From an uncultured Sphingomonadaceae bacterium (lineage in GTDB: Bacteria > Pseudomonadota > Alphaproteobacteria > Sphingomonadales > Sphingomonadaceae): DNA of 64,000 nucleotides. Under the pieces are notes generated by a model. That model did not search any database. It saw only the letters and a list, made by a program, of their open reading frames with translations, and was not told the origin of the DNA. The DNA lies in contig CALKUK010000013.1 in NCBI GenBank assembly GCA_937996655.1, positions 496,001 through 560,000 on the forward strand, read 5' to 3'. Below, piece after piece: positions 8,453-17,821 of the stretch (position 1 is its first letter; every line of letters starts with the position of its first letter). Made by a program: the position numbers and the translations under genes.

Positions 8453-10896
8453 CAGATTTTGATCCGTGCGTTGGTGGGGTCATACATAGGCTTAAGCGAT
8501 GCAGTGGCGGGATAGCGGACGCCTGCAATTTCGATCTCAAAATCATCTGCGCCAATCGGCCCAACAACGCCGCCGTCGGCGGCCGTCACATAGCCAAGGC
8601 CACAGGCCCCGCCGAGCGTCTGGGCATACATGCCCGAGCGGATGTAACCGGCAATCCGGTCCCCCTGCCAGATGGGCTCATTGTGATAGAGCATCGGCTC
8701 AGGCGATTTGAGCAGGAACTGGACGAGCTTTTGCTTCAGCCCCTCTTCCTTCTGCTTCAGCAGCGCCTCACGCCCGATGAACCCGCCCGGCTTGTCCATG
8801 CGGACAGCAAAGCCAAGGCCTGCCTCAAGCGGGGTATCTTCATCGGTGATGTCATGGCCCCAGTGGCGATAGCCCTTTTCCATGCGCAGCGCATTGAGTG
8901 CATGGTAGCCACAATGCTTGAGGCCAAAGGCCGCCCCTGCGGCGACGATCTCATCATAAACGCCGGTCATGAACTCGGTCGGGATGTAAAGCTCCCAGCC
9001 CAGTTCCCCGACATAGGTGATCCGCGAAGCCCGGACGATCGCATAGCCAAGCTCAATTTCCTGACTTGTCGCGAAGGGGAAGGCTTCATGCGACAAATCA
9101 TTGGGGCAGATCGACTGAAGCAGCGCACGCACATTGGGGCCCATGATCGAGATGACACCCATGGCCGACGACACATTGGTGAGGATCGCGTGGGCATCTT
9201 CCGGAATGTGCCGCGTCAGCCAGTTGAAATCCTTAACCTCGGTCTCCGCCCCAGTGACGATCAGATAAGCCGTCTGCGACAGGCGGGTCACGGTCAGATC
9301 CGCCTCGATCCCACCCTTTTCATTGAGCCATTGGGTGTAGATGAGCTTACCCGGTGCCACATCGACATCGTTCGCGCAGACCCGGTTGAGCACGGCGCAG
9401 GCATCGCGCCCTTCCAGCCGGAATTTGGCAAAGGAACTTTGGTCGAACAGGCCGACGGCTTCACGCACAGCCTTGCACTCCGCCGCATTGGCCTCAAACC
9501 AGTTCTGGCGGCCATAGCTATATTCATATTTTGGCGTGGTGCCGGGTTCCGCATACCAGTTGGGACGCTCCCAACCGAAGGCTTCCCCATGGCAGGCACC
9601 TGCCGCAACCAACCGGTCATGGATGGCAGACCGGCGGACGCCGCGGGCCGTTTCATATTGCTTGAACGGATAATGCGTTGCGTAGAGGAGGCCGAGGCTT
9701 TCCGTTACACGTTCACGCAGATATTTTCGGTTGATCTGGAACGGCATGTTGCGGCGGATGTCGACCGTCCACAGGTCCGCAGGCGGGATGCCATCACGAA
9801 TCCAGTCCGCCATCACCTTGCCCACGCCGCCGGCCGATTGCAGGCCGATGGAGTTGAGGCCGGCGGCCACAAAGCAGCCCTTCAATTCGGCACTCTCCCC
9901 CAGATGATAGCGGACGTCTGGGGTGAAGCTTTCCGGCCCACAGAAGAACTTCTGGATACCCGCCTTTTCAAGCGCGGGCACACGCCGCATGGCATCCATC
10001 AACAGCGGTTCGAAATGTTCAAAGCTCCCGGCGATTTCATCGAAGCAGAAATCTTCGGAAATGCCATCCATGCCCCAGGGCCGCGCATTGGGTTCAAACG
10101 CGCCGACGAGCAGTTTGCCCGCGTCATATTTGTAATAGCCGCAATAGTCATAATCACGCAGCACCGGCAGGGTCGGGTCAATGCCTTCCACGCCTTCAAA
10201 CAGCACGTAATAATGTTCACACGCATGGAGCGGGGCGGCAACGCCGATGCTGGCCGCCAGATCCCGCGTCCACATGCCGCCGCAGATGACAACATAGTCC
10301 GCGTCGATGGAACCATCATCGGTGTCGACGCCCGTCACGCGATCCCCATTGTGGCGGATTTTGGTGACTTTGGTGTTTTCAAAAATCTTTGCGCCGCCAG
10401 TGCGCGCACCCTTGGCCAGCGCCTGCGTAATATCGACCGCATTGGCATAGCCGTCGCTTGGAATGTGGATACCGCCAACGACATCATCGACGTTCACAAT
10501 GTGCGCGAGGTCTTTGATTTCCTGCGGCGTCACGACGTGCACGGGAAGGTCAAATACCTTCGCCATGGACGCGCTGCGCTTCAGCTCTTCAAAGCGCTCG
10601 GCATTGGTTGCCATGGAAATGGAACCACACTGCCGGTACCCCGTCGCCTGCCCGGTTTCCGCTTCCAGCCCGCGATAGAGTTCGCCTGTATATTTGGCGA
10701 GCTTGGTCATGTTGATCGACGGACGCAATTGCCCGACGAGCCCGGCCGCGTGCCAGGTCGTGCCGCTCGTCAGTTGCTTGCGTTCCAGCAGGACGACATC
10801 ATCCCAGCCGATTTTGGTCAGGTGATAGGCAATGGAGCAACCGATCACACCACCGCCGACGATGACGACACGCGCCTTTTTGGGAAGTTCAGCCAC
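8452..10896 (-). CDS. Dimethylglycine/sarcosine dehydrogenase-like flavoprotein (FAD oxidoreductase + GcvT domains), second copy
   Basis: The protein has 814 residues. Residues about 9-390 form a DAO-type FAD domain with VVIVGGGVIGCS and the TTWHAAG motif, whose His49 matches the covalent flavin attachment of dimethylglycine dehydrogenase. Residues about 430-800 form the folate-binding GcvT-like region (GELGWELYIP; MEKGYRHWGHD). Such enzymes oxidise N-methyl groups and pass the carbon to tetrahydrofolate. The GTG start at 10896 lies 3 bp after the stop of the first copy, and its own stop overlaps the oxygenase start (TGATG), showing strict coupling. It is a diverged paralogue of the gene immediately upstream, so the two probably act on successive methyl groups or different amines. 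Confidence 0.87.
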   Translation of the reverse strand: MAELPKKARVVIVGGGVIGCSIAYHLTKIGWDDVVLLERKQLTSGTTWHAAGLVGQLRPSINMTKLAKYTGELYRGLEAETGQATGYRQCGSISMATNAERFEELKRSASMAKVFDLPVHVVTPQEIKDLAHIVNVDDVVGGIHIPSDGYANAVDITQALAKGARTGGAKIFENTKVTKIRHNGDRVTGVDTDDGSIDADYVVICGGMWTRDLAASIGVAAPLHACEHYYVLFEGVEGIDPTLPVLRDYDYCGYYKYDAGKLLVGAFEPNARPWGMDGISEDFCFDEIAGSFEHFEPLLMDAMRRVPALEKAGIQKFFCGPESFTPDVRYHLGESAELKGCFVAAGLNSIGLQSAGGVGKVMADWIRDGIPPADLWTVDIRRNMPFQINRKYLRERVTESLGLLYATHYPFKQYETARGVRRSAIHDRLVAAGACHGEAFGWERPNWYAEPGTTPKYEYSYGRQNWFEANAAECKAVREAVGLFDQSSFAKFRLEGRDACAVLNRVCANDVDVAPGKLIYTQWLNEKGGIEADLTVTRLSQTAYLIVTGAETEVKDFNWLTRHIPEDAHAILTNVSSAMGVISIMGPNVRALLQSICPNDLSHEAFPFATSQEIELGYAIVRASRITYVGELGWELYIPTEFMTGVYDEIVAAGAAFGLKHCGYHALNALRMEKGYRHWGHDITDEDTPLEAGLGFAVRMDKPGGFIGREALLKQKEEGLKQKLVQFLLKSPEPMLYHNEPIWQGDRIAGYIRSGMYAQTLGGACGLGYVTAADGGVVGPIGADDFEIEIAGVRYPATASLKPMYDPTNARIKI

Positions 10897-10899
10897 CGA

Positions 10900-13317
10900 T
10901 CAAACTTTCATCTTTGAATTGTCAGGGTCATAGGCAGGGTCAGCCAGCACGACGGCAGTGCGTCGTTCCCCTTGCAGATAGATATCGAATGTGGAGCCCG
11001 GTGCTGCGTTCTCGATAGGCACACAGGCGAAGAACAGGCTCTTGCCCACGCGGTGGCCATAGCCGCCCGATGTCGTCAGGCCGATACACGTATCGCCGAC
11101 CAGGCAAGGCTCTGCCCCACGCACATCGACATTCGTCGCGGCCACCTCACCATAAACGATGCGGAAGCGATCCGGCGCATCAAGCGTCGCCTGCTTGCCA
11201 ACAAAGTCTTCCTTCTTGAAGTTGATGAAGCGCGGCATATCCGCCTCTATCATCGTCAGTTCGTTGGTGAGTTCAGAGCCCCAGGCCTTATAGCCCTTTT
11301 CCATGCGCATCGTGTTGGCGGCATAGAGGCCGTAATTGGCGATGCCGAACTCCTGCCCGGCGTCCCACACCGCCTGATAAAGTGCTGCAAGGTCTTCCAT
11401 CGCCGGATGCAATTCCCAGCCAAGCTCCCCCGCATAAGAGACACGCAGCGCCCGCAGCTTGATACCCGCGACAGAAATCTCCTGCCCGCTCAACCAGCGG
11501 AAGCCGTCGTTGCTGAGGTCCGTCTCGGTCAGCTTGGCCAGCACATCGCGGGCGCGCGGGCCGTTGAGGACGAGCACACCCAAATCCATGGTCAGGTTGC
11601 GGATTGTTACATCCTCGTCAGGACGCTTGCTTTGCAGCAGCAGGTCCCAATCGCGCTGTTCGGCAGCCGCGGCCGACAGGCAGTAGAAATGATCATCGGC
11701 AAAGCGCGTGACGGTCATTTCCCCATAGATGCGGCCCTGCACCGACAACGGATGGACAAGGCCAATGCCGCCCAGCTTCTTCGGCATGCGGTTGGCGCAA
11801 ATGCGGTTGAGGAAGGCTTCGGCATCGGGGCCGGTGACGTCATATTTGGCAAAGCCAGACAGATCGAGCACCCCGACCCGCTGAGAGACAGCCGCGACTT
11901 CGTCGGCCACCGCGGCAAACGTGTTGGTGCGGTGATAGCCCCCTTCTTCCTCGGCTCCGTCCAGCGAGAACCACTTCGGCCGTTCCCAGCCATAGGTTTC
12001 GCCATATACAGCGCCTGCGTCTTTCAGCGGCGTGTAGAGCGGGCTCGTCTTTTGCGGACGGCCATCGGGTTCTTCTTCACCCGGAAGGCGGGTCGTGAAC
12101 GTCATCCGATAATCAAGGAAAACCTTGTCGCGGCTATAATCCTCATCCGCATAGGGGCCGTATCGACGCGGGTCGAACTCGGTCATGTTGATGTCGGCAT
12201 CGCCGAACACCATCCACTGTGCCATGTACTTGCCAGCGCCCCCGCCTTGCGCAATGCCGAAGCTGGTGCCGCAACAATGCCAGAAATTACGAAGGCCAAC
12301 GGCAGGTCCAAGCAAGGGGCCGCCATCCGGCGTGTGCGGGATCGCGCCATTGACGAAACGGCGCAGGCCGACTTCACCAAAGACCGGCATGCGCTCAATG
12401 GCGCGTTCCAGCCATGGGTAGATCCGTTCCAGATCTTCGGGGAACAACTCGCTGGTCGAATTCCATTCGGGATGGCCACCACGAGGGGCCCATGCCTCGG
12501 CTAGCCCCGTGTTTTCATAAACGCCGATCAGTCCGCTTTTCTGTTCCTGCCGGAAATAGCCCGACACATGGGGGCAGCGCATGACAGGAATTTCCTCATC
12601 GCGCTCCATGAAGGCGGGGATCGGGTCTGTGACGACATAATGATGTTCCATATTAGTCACCGGAATGTCGATGCCCGCCATCTGCGCCACCTGCCGCGCA
12701 TAGCAGCCTGCCGCGTTCACGACGATTCCGGCGCGGACAGTGCCCTTTTCCGTCGCGACATCCCATTCGCCGGACGGCAGCTGGGTGAGGCCGGTAACCC
12801 GGTTCTTGCGGACAATCTTTGCGCCCATATTCTTGGCCCCGATGGCAAGCGCGTTGCAGATGCCCGATGGATCGGCATGGCCGTCTTCTGTGGTCCGCGC
12901 GCCCGCGATCACGCCGTCCAGCGTCATGAACGGATTGTGCCGGAGGATTTCCTCGGGCGGAATGATCTCCATTTCAAACCCGATGATCTTAGAAAAGCCC
13001 TGAATGTAGCGCATCCACGCCAGTTCACGCTCATTGGTCGCAAGCCTGATGCCACCCGATTTGTGCCAGCTGACATATTGCCCTGTCAGCCCTTCAAGCT
13101 GGGGATAGAGCTCATTTGAATAAGCATGCATCTTGGCCAGATTGAAGCTGCCGGTGATGTTGGGGCATTGGCCTGCCGCATGCCAAGTGGAGCCAGAGGT
13201 GAGCTCATCCTTCTCGATCAGCAGGCAATCCGTCCAGCCGAGTTCAGCGAGATGGTAGAGCAAAGACGCCCCCATGATCCCGCCGCCGATAATCACAACC
13301 CGTGCCGATGTTTGCAT
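10900..13317 (-). CDS. Dimethylglycine/sarcosine dehydrogenase-like flavoprotein, first copy
   Basis: This 805-residue protein is first in the operon. It has the FAD-binding motif VVIIGGGIMGAS at residues 7-18 and STWHAAGQ with His46 as the likely covalent-FAD residue. The C-terminal half is GcvT/aminomethyltransferase-like (AGELGWELHP, MEKGYKAWGSE). The ATG at 13317 has AGGAG about 10 bp upstream and is preferred over an upstream TTG at 13356. Expected chemistry is oxidative N-demethylation of dimethylglycine, sarcosine or a related amine, yielding 5,10-methylene-tetrahydrofolate. Low similarity to its neighbour beyond the motifs argues for a distinct substrate rather than a recent duplication. 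Confidence 0.87.
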   Translation of the reverse strand: MQTSARVVIIGGGIMGASLLYHLAELGWTDCLLIEKDELTSGSTWHAAGQCPNITGSFNLAKMHAYSNELYPQLEGLTGQYVSWHKSGGIRLATNERELAWMRYIQGFSKIIGFEMEIIPPEEILRHNPFMTLDGVIAGARTTEDGHADPSGICNALAIGAKNMGAKIVRKNRVTGLTQLPSGEWDVATEKGTVRAGIVVNAAGCYARQVAQMAGIDIPVTNMEHHYVVTDPIPAFMERDEEIPVMRCPHVSGYFRQEQKSGLIGVYENTGLAEAWAPRGGHPEWNSTSELFPEDLERIYPWLERAIERMPVFGEVGLRRFVNGAIPHTPDGGPLLGPAVGLRNFWHCCGTSFGIAQGGGAGKYMAQWMVFGDADINMTEFDPRRYGPYADEDYSRDKVFLDYRMTFTTRLPGEEEPDGRPQKTSPLYTPLKDAGAVYGETYGWERPKWFSLDGAEEEGGYHRTNTFAAVADEVAAVSQRVGVLDLSGFAKYDVTGPDAEAFLNRICANRMPKKLGGIGLVHPLSVQGRIYGEMTVTRFADDHFYCLSAAAAEQRDWDLLLQSKRPDEDVTIRNLTMDLGVLVLNGPRARDVLAKLTETDLSNDGFRWLSGQEISVAGIKLRALRVSYAGELGWELHPAMEDLAALYQAVWDAGQEFGIANYGLYAANTMRMEKGYKAWGSELTNELTMIEADMPRFINFKKEDFVGKQATLDAPDRFRIVYGEVAATNVDVRGAEPCLVGDTCIGLTTSGGYGHRVGKSLFFACVPIENAAPGSTFDIYLQGERRTAVVLADPAYDPDNSKMKV

Positions 13318-13482
13318 GGAAAGCCCGCTCCTCATGGGATATTTTGGCGCAGACAATAGGCCGCTCTATCCTTCTGCGACAAATGGCCATTATGCGCGCA
13401 TTGGTTCAAAAAATTTTCGGATTACATTTTGGCCGACTTTGTTAGGGGACGTCCCAGCAGAGATATCAGAGGGTCCCATCGC

Positions 13483-14247
13483 ATGAAAACAGCTGTCGTC
13501 ACAGGTTCCGCGCAAGGTGTGGGCCTCGCAACCTCCAAGCTACTGGCGCAGCAGGGTTTCCATGTTGTGATGACGGACGTTCAGCCGCTTGATGCGCAGG
13601 AAGCTGCCCTCGCCTCCCAAGGCTTGAGCGTCTCCTCAATGTCCGGCGACGTGTCATCCGAGGCGTTTGTCGCTGACCTTGCCGACCATCTGCAGGCAAA
13701 ACATGGCGGCGCAGACATCCTCGTCAACAATGCGGGCATCAGCCTGATCTGCCCGGCAGAAGAAACGAGCTTTGATCAATGGCAGCGTGTCATGTCGATC
13801 AACTTGGCCGGTCCCTTCCTCCTGTGCCGCGCGCTGGGCCAACAGATGTTGCGACGGGGCGAAGGCAGCATCATCAATGTCGCCTCGATCGCGGGTCTGC
13901 ATGGTGTCATCCACCGCGCCGCATATAACGCCTCCAAGCACGGCCTGATTGGCCTCACCCGCACGCTGGCGGCGGAATGGGGCGGGCGTGGCGTGCGCGT
14001 CAACGCAGTGTGCCCGGGCTGGATCAAAACCGAAATGGACATCGCAGACCAAGGATCCGGCGCTTATGGTGATGACGACATCATCAACCGCGTGCCCATG
14101 GCAAAATTTGCGACGCCGGAAGACGTTGCACGGACAATCGCATTTTTGGCCGCAGAGGGAAGCTTTATCAACGGCGTCAGCCTGCCCGTTGACGGCGGTT
14201 GGACTGCCGATGCAAGCTGGGATGCCTTGCGTTTGAAGGCGCGCTGA
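13483..14247 (+). CDS. Short-chain dehydrogenase/reductase (SDR)
   Basis: This is a 254-residue classical SDR with TGSAQGVG (residues 7-14) for the dinucleotide, NNAGI at 82-86, and the catalytic Ser135, Tyr148 and Lys152 (YNASK). The C-terminal GVSLPVDGGW is typical. Start ATG 13483 follows GAGGG; an earlier in-frame start at 13429 would add a non-SDR-like tail. It is divergent from the demethylation operon across 165 bp, so the two may share control, and it may oxidise or reduce a hydroxy/keto intermediate of that pathway. The acidic residue after beta-2 (TDVQP) suggests preference for NAD over NADP. Confidence 0.85.
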   Translation: MKTAVVTGSAQGVGLATSKLLAQQGFHVVMTDVQPLDAQEAALASQGLSVSSMSGDVSSEAFVADLADHLQAKHGGADILVNNAGISLICPAEETSFDQWQRVMSINLAGPFLLCRALGQQMLRRGEGSIINVASIAGLHGVIHRAAYNASKHGLIGLTRTLAAEWGGRGVRVNAVCPGWIKTEMDIADQGSGAYGDDDIINRVPMAKFATPEDVARTIAFLAAEGSFINGVSLPVDGGWTADASWDALRLKAR

Positions 14248-14278
14248 TCCCCAAAAAACCCACGGCATTTTAAAAAAT

Positions 14279-15142
14279 ATGCCTCTGCTGTCTTGGCAGA
14301 GTAACAATTGTCGGGAATGGTCCGAAATCAGTTATCCTCGCAGGCAAACGAGCTCAAACTTGGCTATTCTTTCTGTCGCCATCCCCAAAGCGGAACCTCA
14401 GGCTTATTTGCTCTGTGCGGCCCGATTGATCCTGATTGGCGTTCCGCTTGTCCTGCTGCTGCCGCTGCACCTGCTCTGGCAATTGCTGAAGCTGCCGTCT
14501 CCTTGGGCAATGCTCTATTTGCGGATTGTGGCCCGCGTGCTCGGCGCCCGTGTCAAAGTCTATGGCAACCGCTTGCGCAAAGACGTTTTCTTCGTGGCGA
14601 ACCACCTGTCTTGGCATGATATCCCCATTCTGGGCGGCGTGACAGGGACGGCATTTGTCGCCCAGGACGGCGTTCGCAAATGGCCGATCATTGGCTGGTT
14701 GGCGACCCAGAACCGGACCGTGTTCGTCAATCGCGCCGGCAAACAACAGGTCGCCGGACAAATTAATGTTCTGCGCGAAGCGATTGCCGAGAATTGGTCG
14801 ATCACCTTGTTCCCGGAAGGCACTACGTCGGACGGGCAAGGGCTGCTGCCCTTTAAACCCTCGTTGTTTGAAACGCTTGCGCCACCGCCCAAACCGGTCA
14901 TGATCCAGCCGGTTCTCCTCGATTTCGGCGATGCCGGGACCGACATTGCTTGGGTTGGCGAAGAGACCGGCTGGCAAAGTGCCTGGCGCGCCTTCACGCG
15001 GCCCGGCAGCTATGACGTCGGCGTGCACTTTCTAGAGCCCTATGATCCCGGTGCACTGGCAGACCGCAAAGAGGTTTGTGCCCGCGCACGCGCCGGCATC
15101 GCAGAGGCTCTGTCAGAGCGTTTGGGTTACGCCGTTCGCTAA
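14279..15142 (+). CDS. Lysophospholipid acyltransferase (1-acyl-glycerol-3-phosphate acyltransferase, PlsC family)
   Basis: The protein has 287 residues if started at ATG 14279, or about 260 from TTG 14360; the first 27 residues look unlike the family, so the later start is quite possible. A hydrophobic span at about residues 43-72 anchors it to the inner membrane. The acyltransferase motifs are NHLSWHD (His109, Asp114, the HX4D pair) and FPEGTTSDG (178-186, phosphate binding). It acylates a lysophosphatidate or an ornithine/lysophospholipid. It follows the SDR by 31 bp but is unrelated to catabolism, so co-transcription may be incidental. Confidence 0.82.
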   Translation: MPLLSWQSNNCREWSEISYPRRQTSSNLAILSVAIPKAEPQAYLLCAARLILIGVPLVLLLPLHLLWQLLKLPSPWAMLYLRIVARVLGARVKVYGNRLRKDVFFVANHLSWHDIPILGGVTGTAFVAQDGVRKWPIIGWLATQNRTVFVNRAGKQQVAGQINVLREAIAENWSITLFPEGTTSDGQGLLPFKPSLFETLAPPPKPVMIQPVLLDFGDAGTDIAWVGEETGWQSAWRAFTRPGSYDVGVHFLEPYDPGALADRKEVCARARAGIAEALSERLGYAVR

Positions 15143-15341
15143 GAAGCGTCCGGCCTAGCCTCGAGCATTGAACCGCCTCGAAAAAAAATTCACCCCTGCC
15201 CCGAAATTTTTCAATTGTGGCGCAAACGCTACGGCGGCTTAACTTTGGCCTCTTAGAAACACTGGCGAAGCGTATATCTTGCCGCATTCTTGAGATGTGG
15301 CACGCACCTTCGCCTCTACGGCTATGTTTGGGCGCTTAGTT

Positions 15342-16295
15342 ATGAAAATCGGATTCATCGGTCTTGGAAATGTCGGCGGAAAACTTGCCGGCAGCTTGAT
15401 CCGCAACGGCCATGACGTCACAGTACGTGATCTCGATGCCGCACTGGTCGCCGAATATGTCGGCCGCGGTGCCAAGGAAGCGGCGAGCCCCGCCGCACTT
15501 GGTGAGGCAGTCGACGTCATCATTACCTGCCTGCCGTCACCCGCCGCCAGCGCCGCCGTTGCGGAAGGCGAGGACGGGTTCCTCGCCGTCATGCGCCCCG
15601 GACAGGTGTGGATGGAAATGAGCACCACCGACTATGCCGAAGTCTTGCGCCTCGGCCCGCTGGTCGAAGCCCGCGGCGGCCTGTTCATGGAATGTCCGGT
15701 CTCGGGCGGTTGTCACCGTGCCGACACCGGCAATATCTCGATCTTCGCGGCAGGCCCGCGTGAAGGGTTCGAGCGGGTTCTGCCGGTGCTCACCACACTC
15801 GGCCGTCGCGTGCTGCACACGGGCGATTGGGGCACGGCCTCGCAACTCAAAGTCATGACCAATTTCCTGTGCACCGCGCACCTCGTCGCGCTCGCCGAGG
15901 CGCTGACCGTGTGCAAGGCCATGGGGCTCGACATGAACACAACCTATGAGGCGATCCGCATTTCCTCAGGCAACAGCTTTGTGCACGAGACTGAAAGTCA
16001 GGTTATCCTCAACGGCAGCCGCGACATCAATTTCACGATGGACCTCGTCTCGAAGGACGTCGGCCTGTTCGACAAGATTGCGCAGGAAACCGGCGTTCCA
16101 GTAGAAATGTCGCCACTGATCGTTCGCCTTTTCAAGGAAGGTGAGGCCACCTTCGGATCGCGCGAGTTCTCCCCCAACATTATCCGCCGCTATGAAGAGC
16201 CACTGGGCATTAAGGTGCTCGGCACGGGCTTCCCAGACCAGATGGTAGATGATGAGCCCGAAGAACGGGGCTATGAAGTGGTGCCGAAACGCTAA
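15342..16295 (+). CDS. NAD-dependent beta-hydroxyacid dehydrogenase (3-hydroxyisobutyrate dehydrogenase family)
   Basis: The 317-residue protein has the N-terminal Rossmann motif IGFIGLGNVGGKLA (residues 3-16), the substrate-binding signature around MECPVSGGCHRADTG, and the catalytic lysine in QLKVMTNFL at about residue 170. The family oxidises beta-hydroxy acids such as 3-hydroxyisobutyrate, tartronate semialdehyde or 6-phosphogluconate; the acid used here is unknown. The first methionine starting the Rossmann strand is taken as start, although no strong ribosome site precedes it. The aldehyde dehydrogenase gene follows 17 bp later, so the pair probably turns a hydroxyacid or semialdehyde into an acid. 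Confidence 0.83.
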   Translation: MKIGFIGLGNVGGKLAGSLIRNGHDVTVRDLDAALVAEYVGRGAKEAASPAALGEAVDVIITCLPSPAASAAVAEGEDGFLAVMRPGQVWMEMSTTDYAEVLRLGPLVEARGGLFMECPVSGGCHRADTGNISIFAAGPREGFERVLPVLTTLGRRVLHTGDWGTASQLKVMTNFLCTAHLVALAEALTVCKAMGLDMNTTYEAIRISSGNSFVHETESQVILNGSRDINFTMDLVSKDVGLFDKIAQETGVPVEMSPLIVRLFKEGEATFGSREFSPNIIRRYEEPLGIKVLGTGFPDQMVDDEPEERGYEVVPKR

Positions 16296-16312
16296 GGCCG
16301 GAAAGGCAAGTT

Positions 16313-17821
16313 ATGACGATGGGCACGCCAGCAGATCATGCCGGATGGGTAGCGCACGCCAAGGCGCTGAAGATCGACGCGGGCCTGTTCATCGACGGCG
16401 TGTCTTGTGTAGCGATCAGCGGTGCGGTGATCGATGCGATCAACCCGGCGACCGGTGCCCTCATCACGCAAATGGCCTGCGGCGGGGCCGAGGATATCGA
16501 CCGCGCCGTCGCTTCTGCCAAACGCGCATGGGATGACCGTCGCTGGAGAGATCTGACGCCGCGCACCCGCATGGACATTTTCCGCCGCTGGGCCGACCTA
16601 GTGGAGCGCGACGCAGCCGACCTTGCGCTCATGGAAACGCTCAGCATGGGCAAGCCCGTGACCGATGCGCTGACCATCGATCTGCCGGAATCGATCGTCA
16701 CCATCCGCTATTTCGGCGAAGCAATTGATAAGGCCGCGGGCGCTGTTTCCAACAGCCCAAGCAATGCCGTCCACATGGTGTCGCGCGAACCTCTCGGCGT
16801 CATCGGCGCCATCTCGCCCTGGAATTACCCGCTGCTGATGGCGGCCTGGAAAGTTGCCCCTGCCCTCGCGGCGGGCAATTGCGTGGTCCTGAAGCCTTCG
16901 GAAAAGGCCGCATTGTCGTGCATCAAGCTCGCGCACCTATTCATTGAGGCCGGTGGCCCGCCCGGCGTGTTCAACGTCGTCACCGGCTATGGGCAGGATG
17001 CCGGCAAAAGACTGGCCCTGCACCCTGATGTCGCCAAGATCAGCTTCACTGGATCAACCGCGGTCGGCAAGCAGTTGATGATCTACGCGGGCGAATCCAA
17101 TCTTAAGCGGGTCGCGCTTGAAACCGGCGGGAAGAGCCCGCAGATTTTCATGCCTGATCTGGCGGATATGGATGCAGCGGTAGACCGCGCCATCATGGGC
17201 ATTTTCGACAATGCCGGGCAGGTTTGCAACGCCGGGTCGCGTCTTCTCGTCCATGCCGATATTCACGATGACTTCGTCGCGCGCTTCGTCAAACGGGCGG
17301 ATGAGCTTTACACGACGGGTGACCCGTTGGACCCTACCACCAGCCTAGGGCCTGTTGTTAGCCACGGACATCAAGCCTCCGTCTTGTCTTGCATCGAACA
17401 GGGCTTGAAGGACGGCGCGACCGTCGCGCTTGGTGGCGGTACGGATGCAGCCCGTCCGGCAGGCGCTTATGTCACCCCGACCCTGTTCACAGGTGTGACA
17501 CCGGGCATGACCGTCGGGCGCGATGAGATTTTCGGGCCGGTGGCCGCGCTCTTCAAATTCCACAGCGAAGCTGAAGCCATTTCGCTTGCCAATGACTCGA
17601 TCTACGGCCTTGCCGCGAGCGTCTGGACATCAGACGTCAAGCGCGCCCATCGGATGGTGAAGGCGCTGGAAGCTGGTGTTATCTGGGTCAATTGCTTTGG
17701 CGATGGTGACATGACCCAACCCTTTGGTGGCTACAAGCAGTCCGGAAACACCCGCGACAAGTCGATGGAATGCCTAGCCGGCTATATGCAATCAAAGTCC
17801 GCTTGGATCAGCCTCGACTAG
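16313..17821 (+). CDS. NAD(P)-dependent aldehyde dehydrogenase (PuuC/betaine-aldehyde-dehydrogenase-like)
   Basis: This 502-residue ALDH has the cofactor segments ISPWNYPLLMAAWK and SFTGSTAVGK, the general-base glutamate in LETGGKSP, and the catalytic cysteine in NAGQVCNAGSR at about residue 303. Its WRDLTPRTRMDIFRRWADL and GDGDMTQPFGGYKQSG features resemble gamma-glutamyl-gamma-aminobutyraldehyde and betaine-aldehyde dehydrogenases, which act on amino-aldehydes. AAGGCAAG precedes ATG 16313. Its 3' end overlaps the oppositely oriented LysR gene by 30 bp. An amino-aldehyde substrate suits the surrounding amine catabolism but is inferred. Confidence 0.87.
   Translation: MTMGTPADHAGWVAHAKALKIDAGLFIDGVSCVAISGAVIDAINPATGALITQMACGGAEDIDRAVASAKRAWDDRRWRDLTPRTRMDIFRRWADLVERDAADLALMETLSMGKPVTDALTIDLPESIVTIRYFGEAIDKAAGAVSNSPSNAVHMVSREPLGVIGAISPWNYPLLMAAWKVAPALAAGNCVVLKPSEKAALSCIKLAHLFIEAGGPPGVFNVVTGYGQDAGKRLALHPDVAKISFTGSTAVGKQLMIYAGESNLKRVALETGGKSPQIFMPDLADMDAAVDRAIMGIFDNAGQVCNAGSRLLVHADIHDDFVARFVKRADELYTTGDPLDPTTSLGPVVSHGHQASVLSCIEQGLKDGATVALGGGTDAARPAGAYVTPTLFTGVTPGMTVGRDEIFGPVAALFKFHSEAEAISLANDSIYGLAASVWTSDVKRAHRMVKALEAGVIWVNCFGDGDMTQPFGGYKQSGNTRDKSMECLAGYMQSKSAWISLD

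Noticed and set aside
8683..12504. Long open frames on the plus strand (up to 744 residues) opposite the two flavoprotein genes
   Set aside because: They mirror the codon bias of strong minus-strand genes, match no family and lack ribosome sites; they are antisense shadows.
14258..14279. Hairpin GGCAT...ATGCC after the SDR gene as a terminator
   Set aside because: Five-base arms, A-rich loop and no T-run; it overlaps a possible start of the acyltransferase gene.
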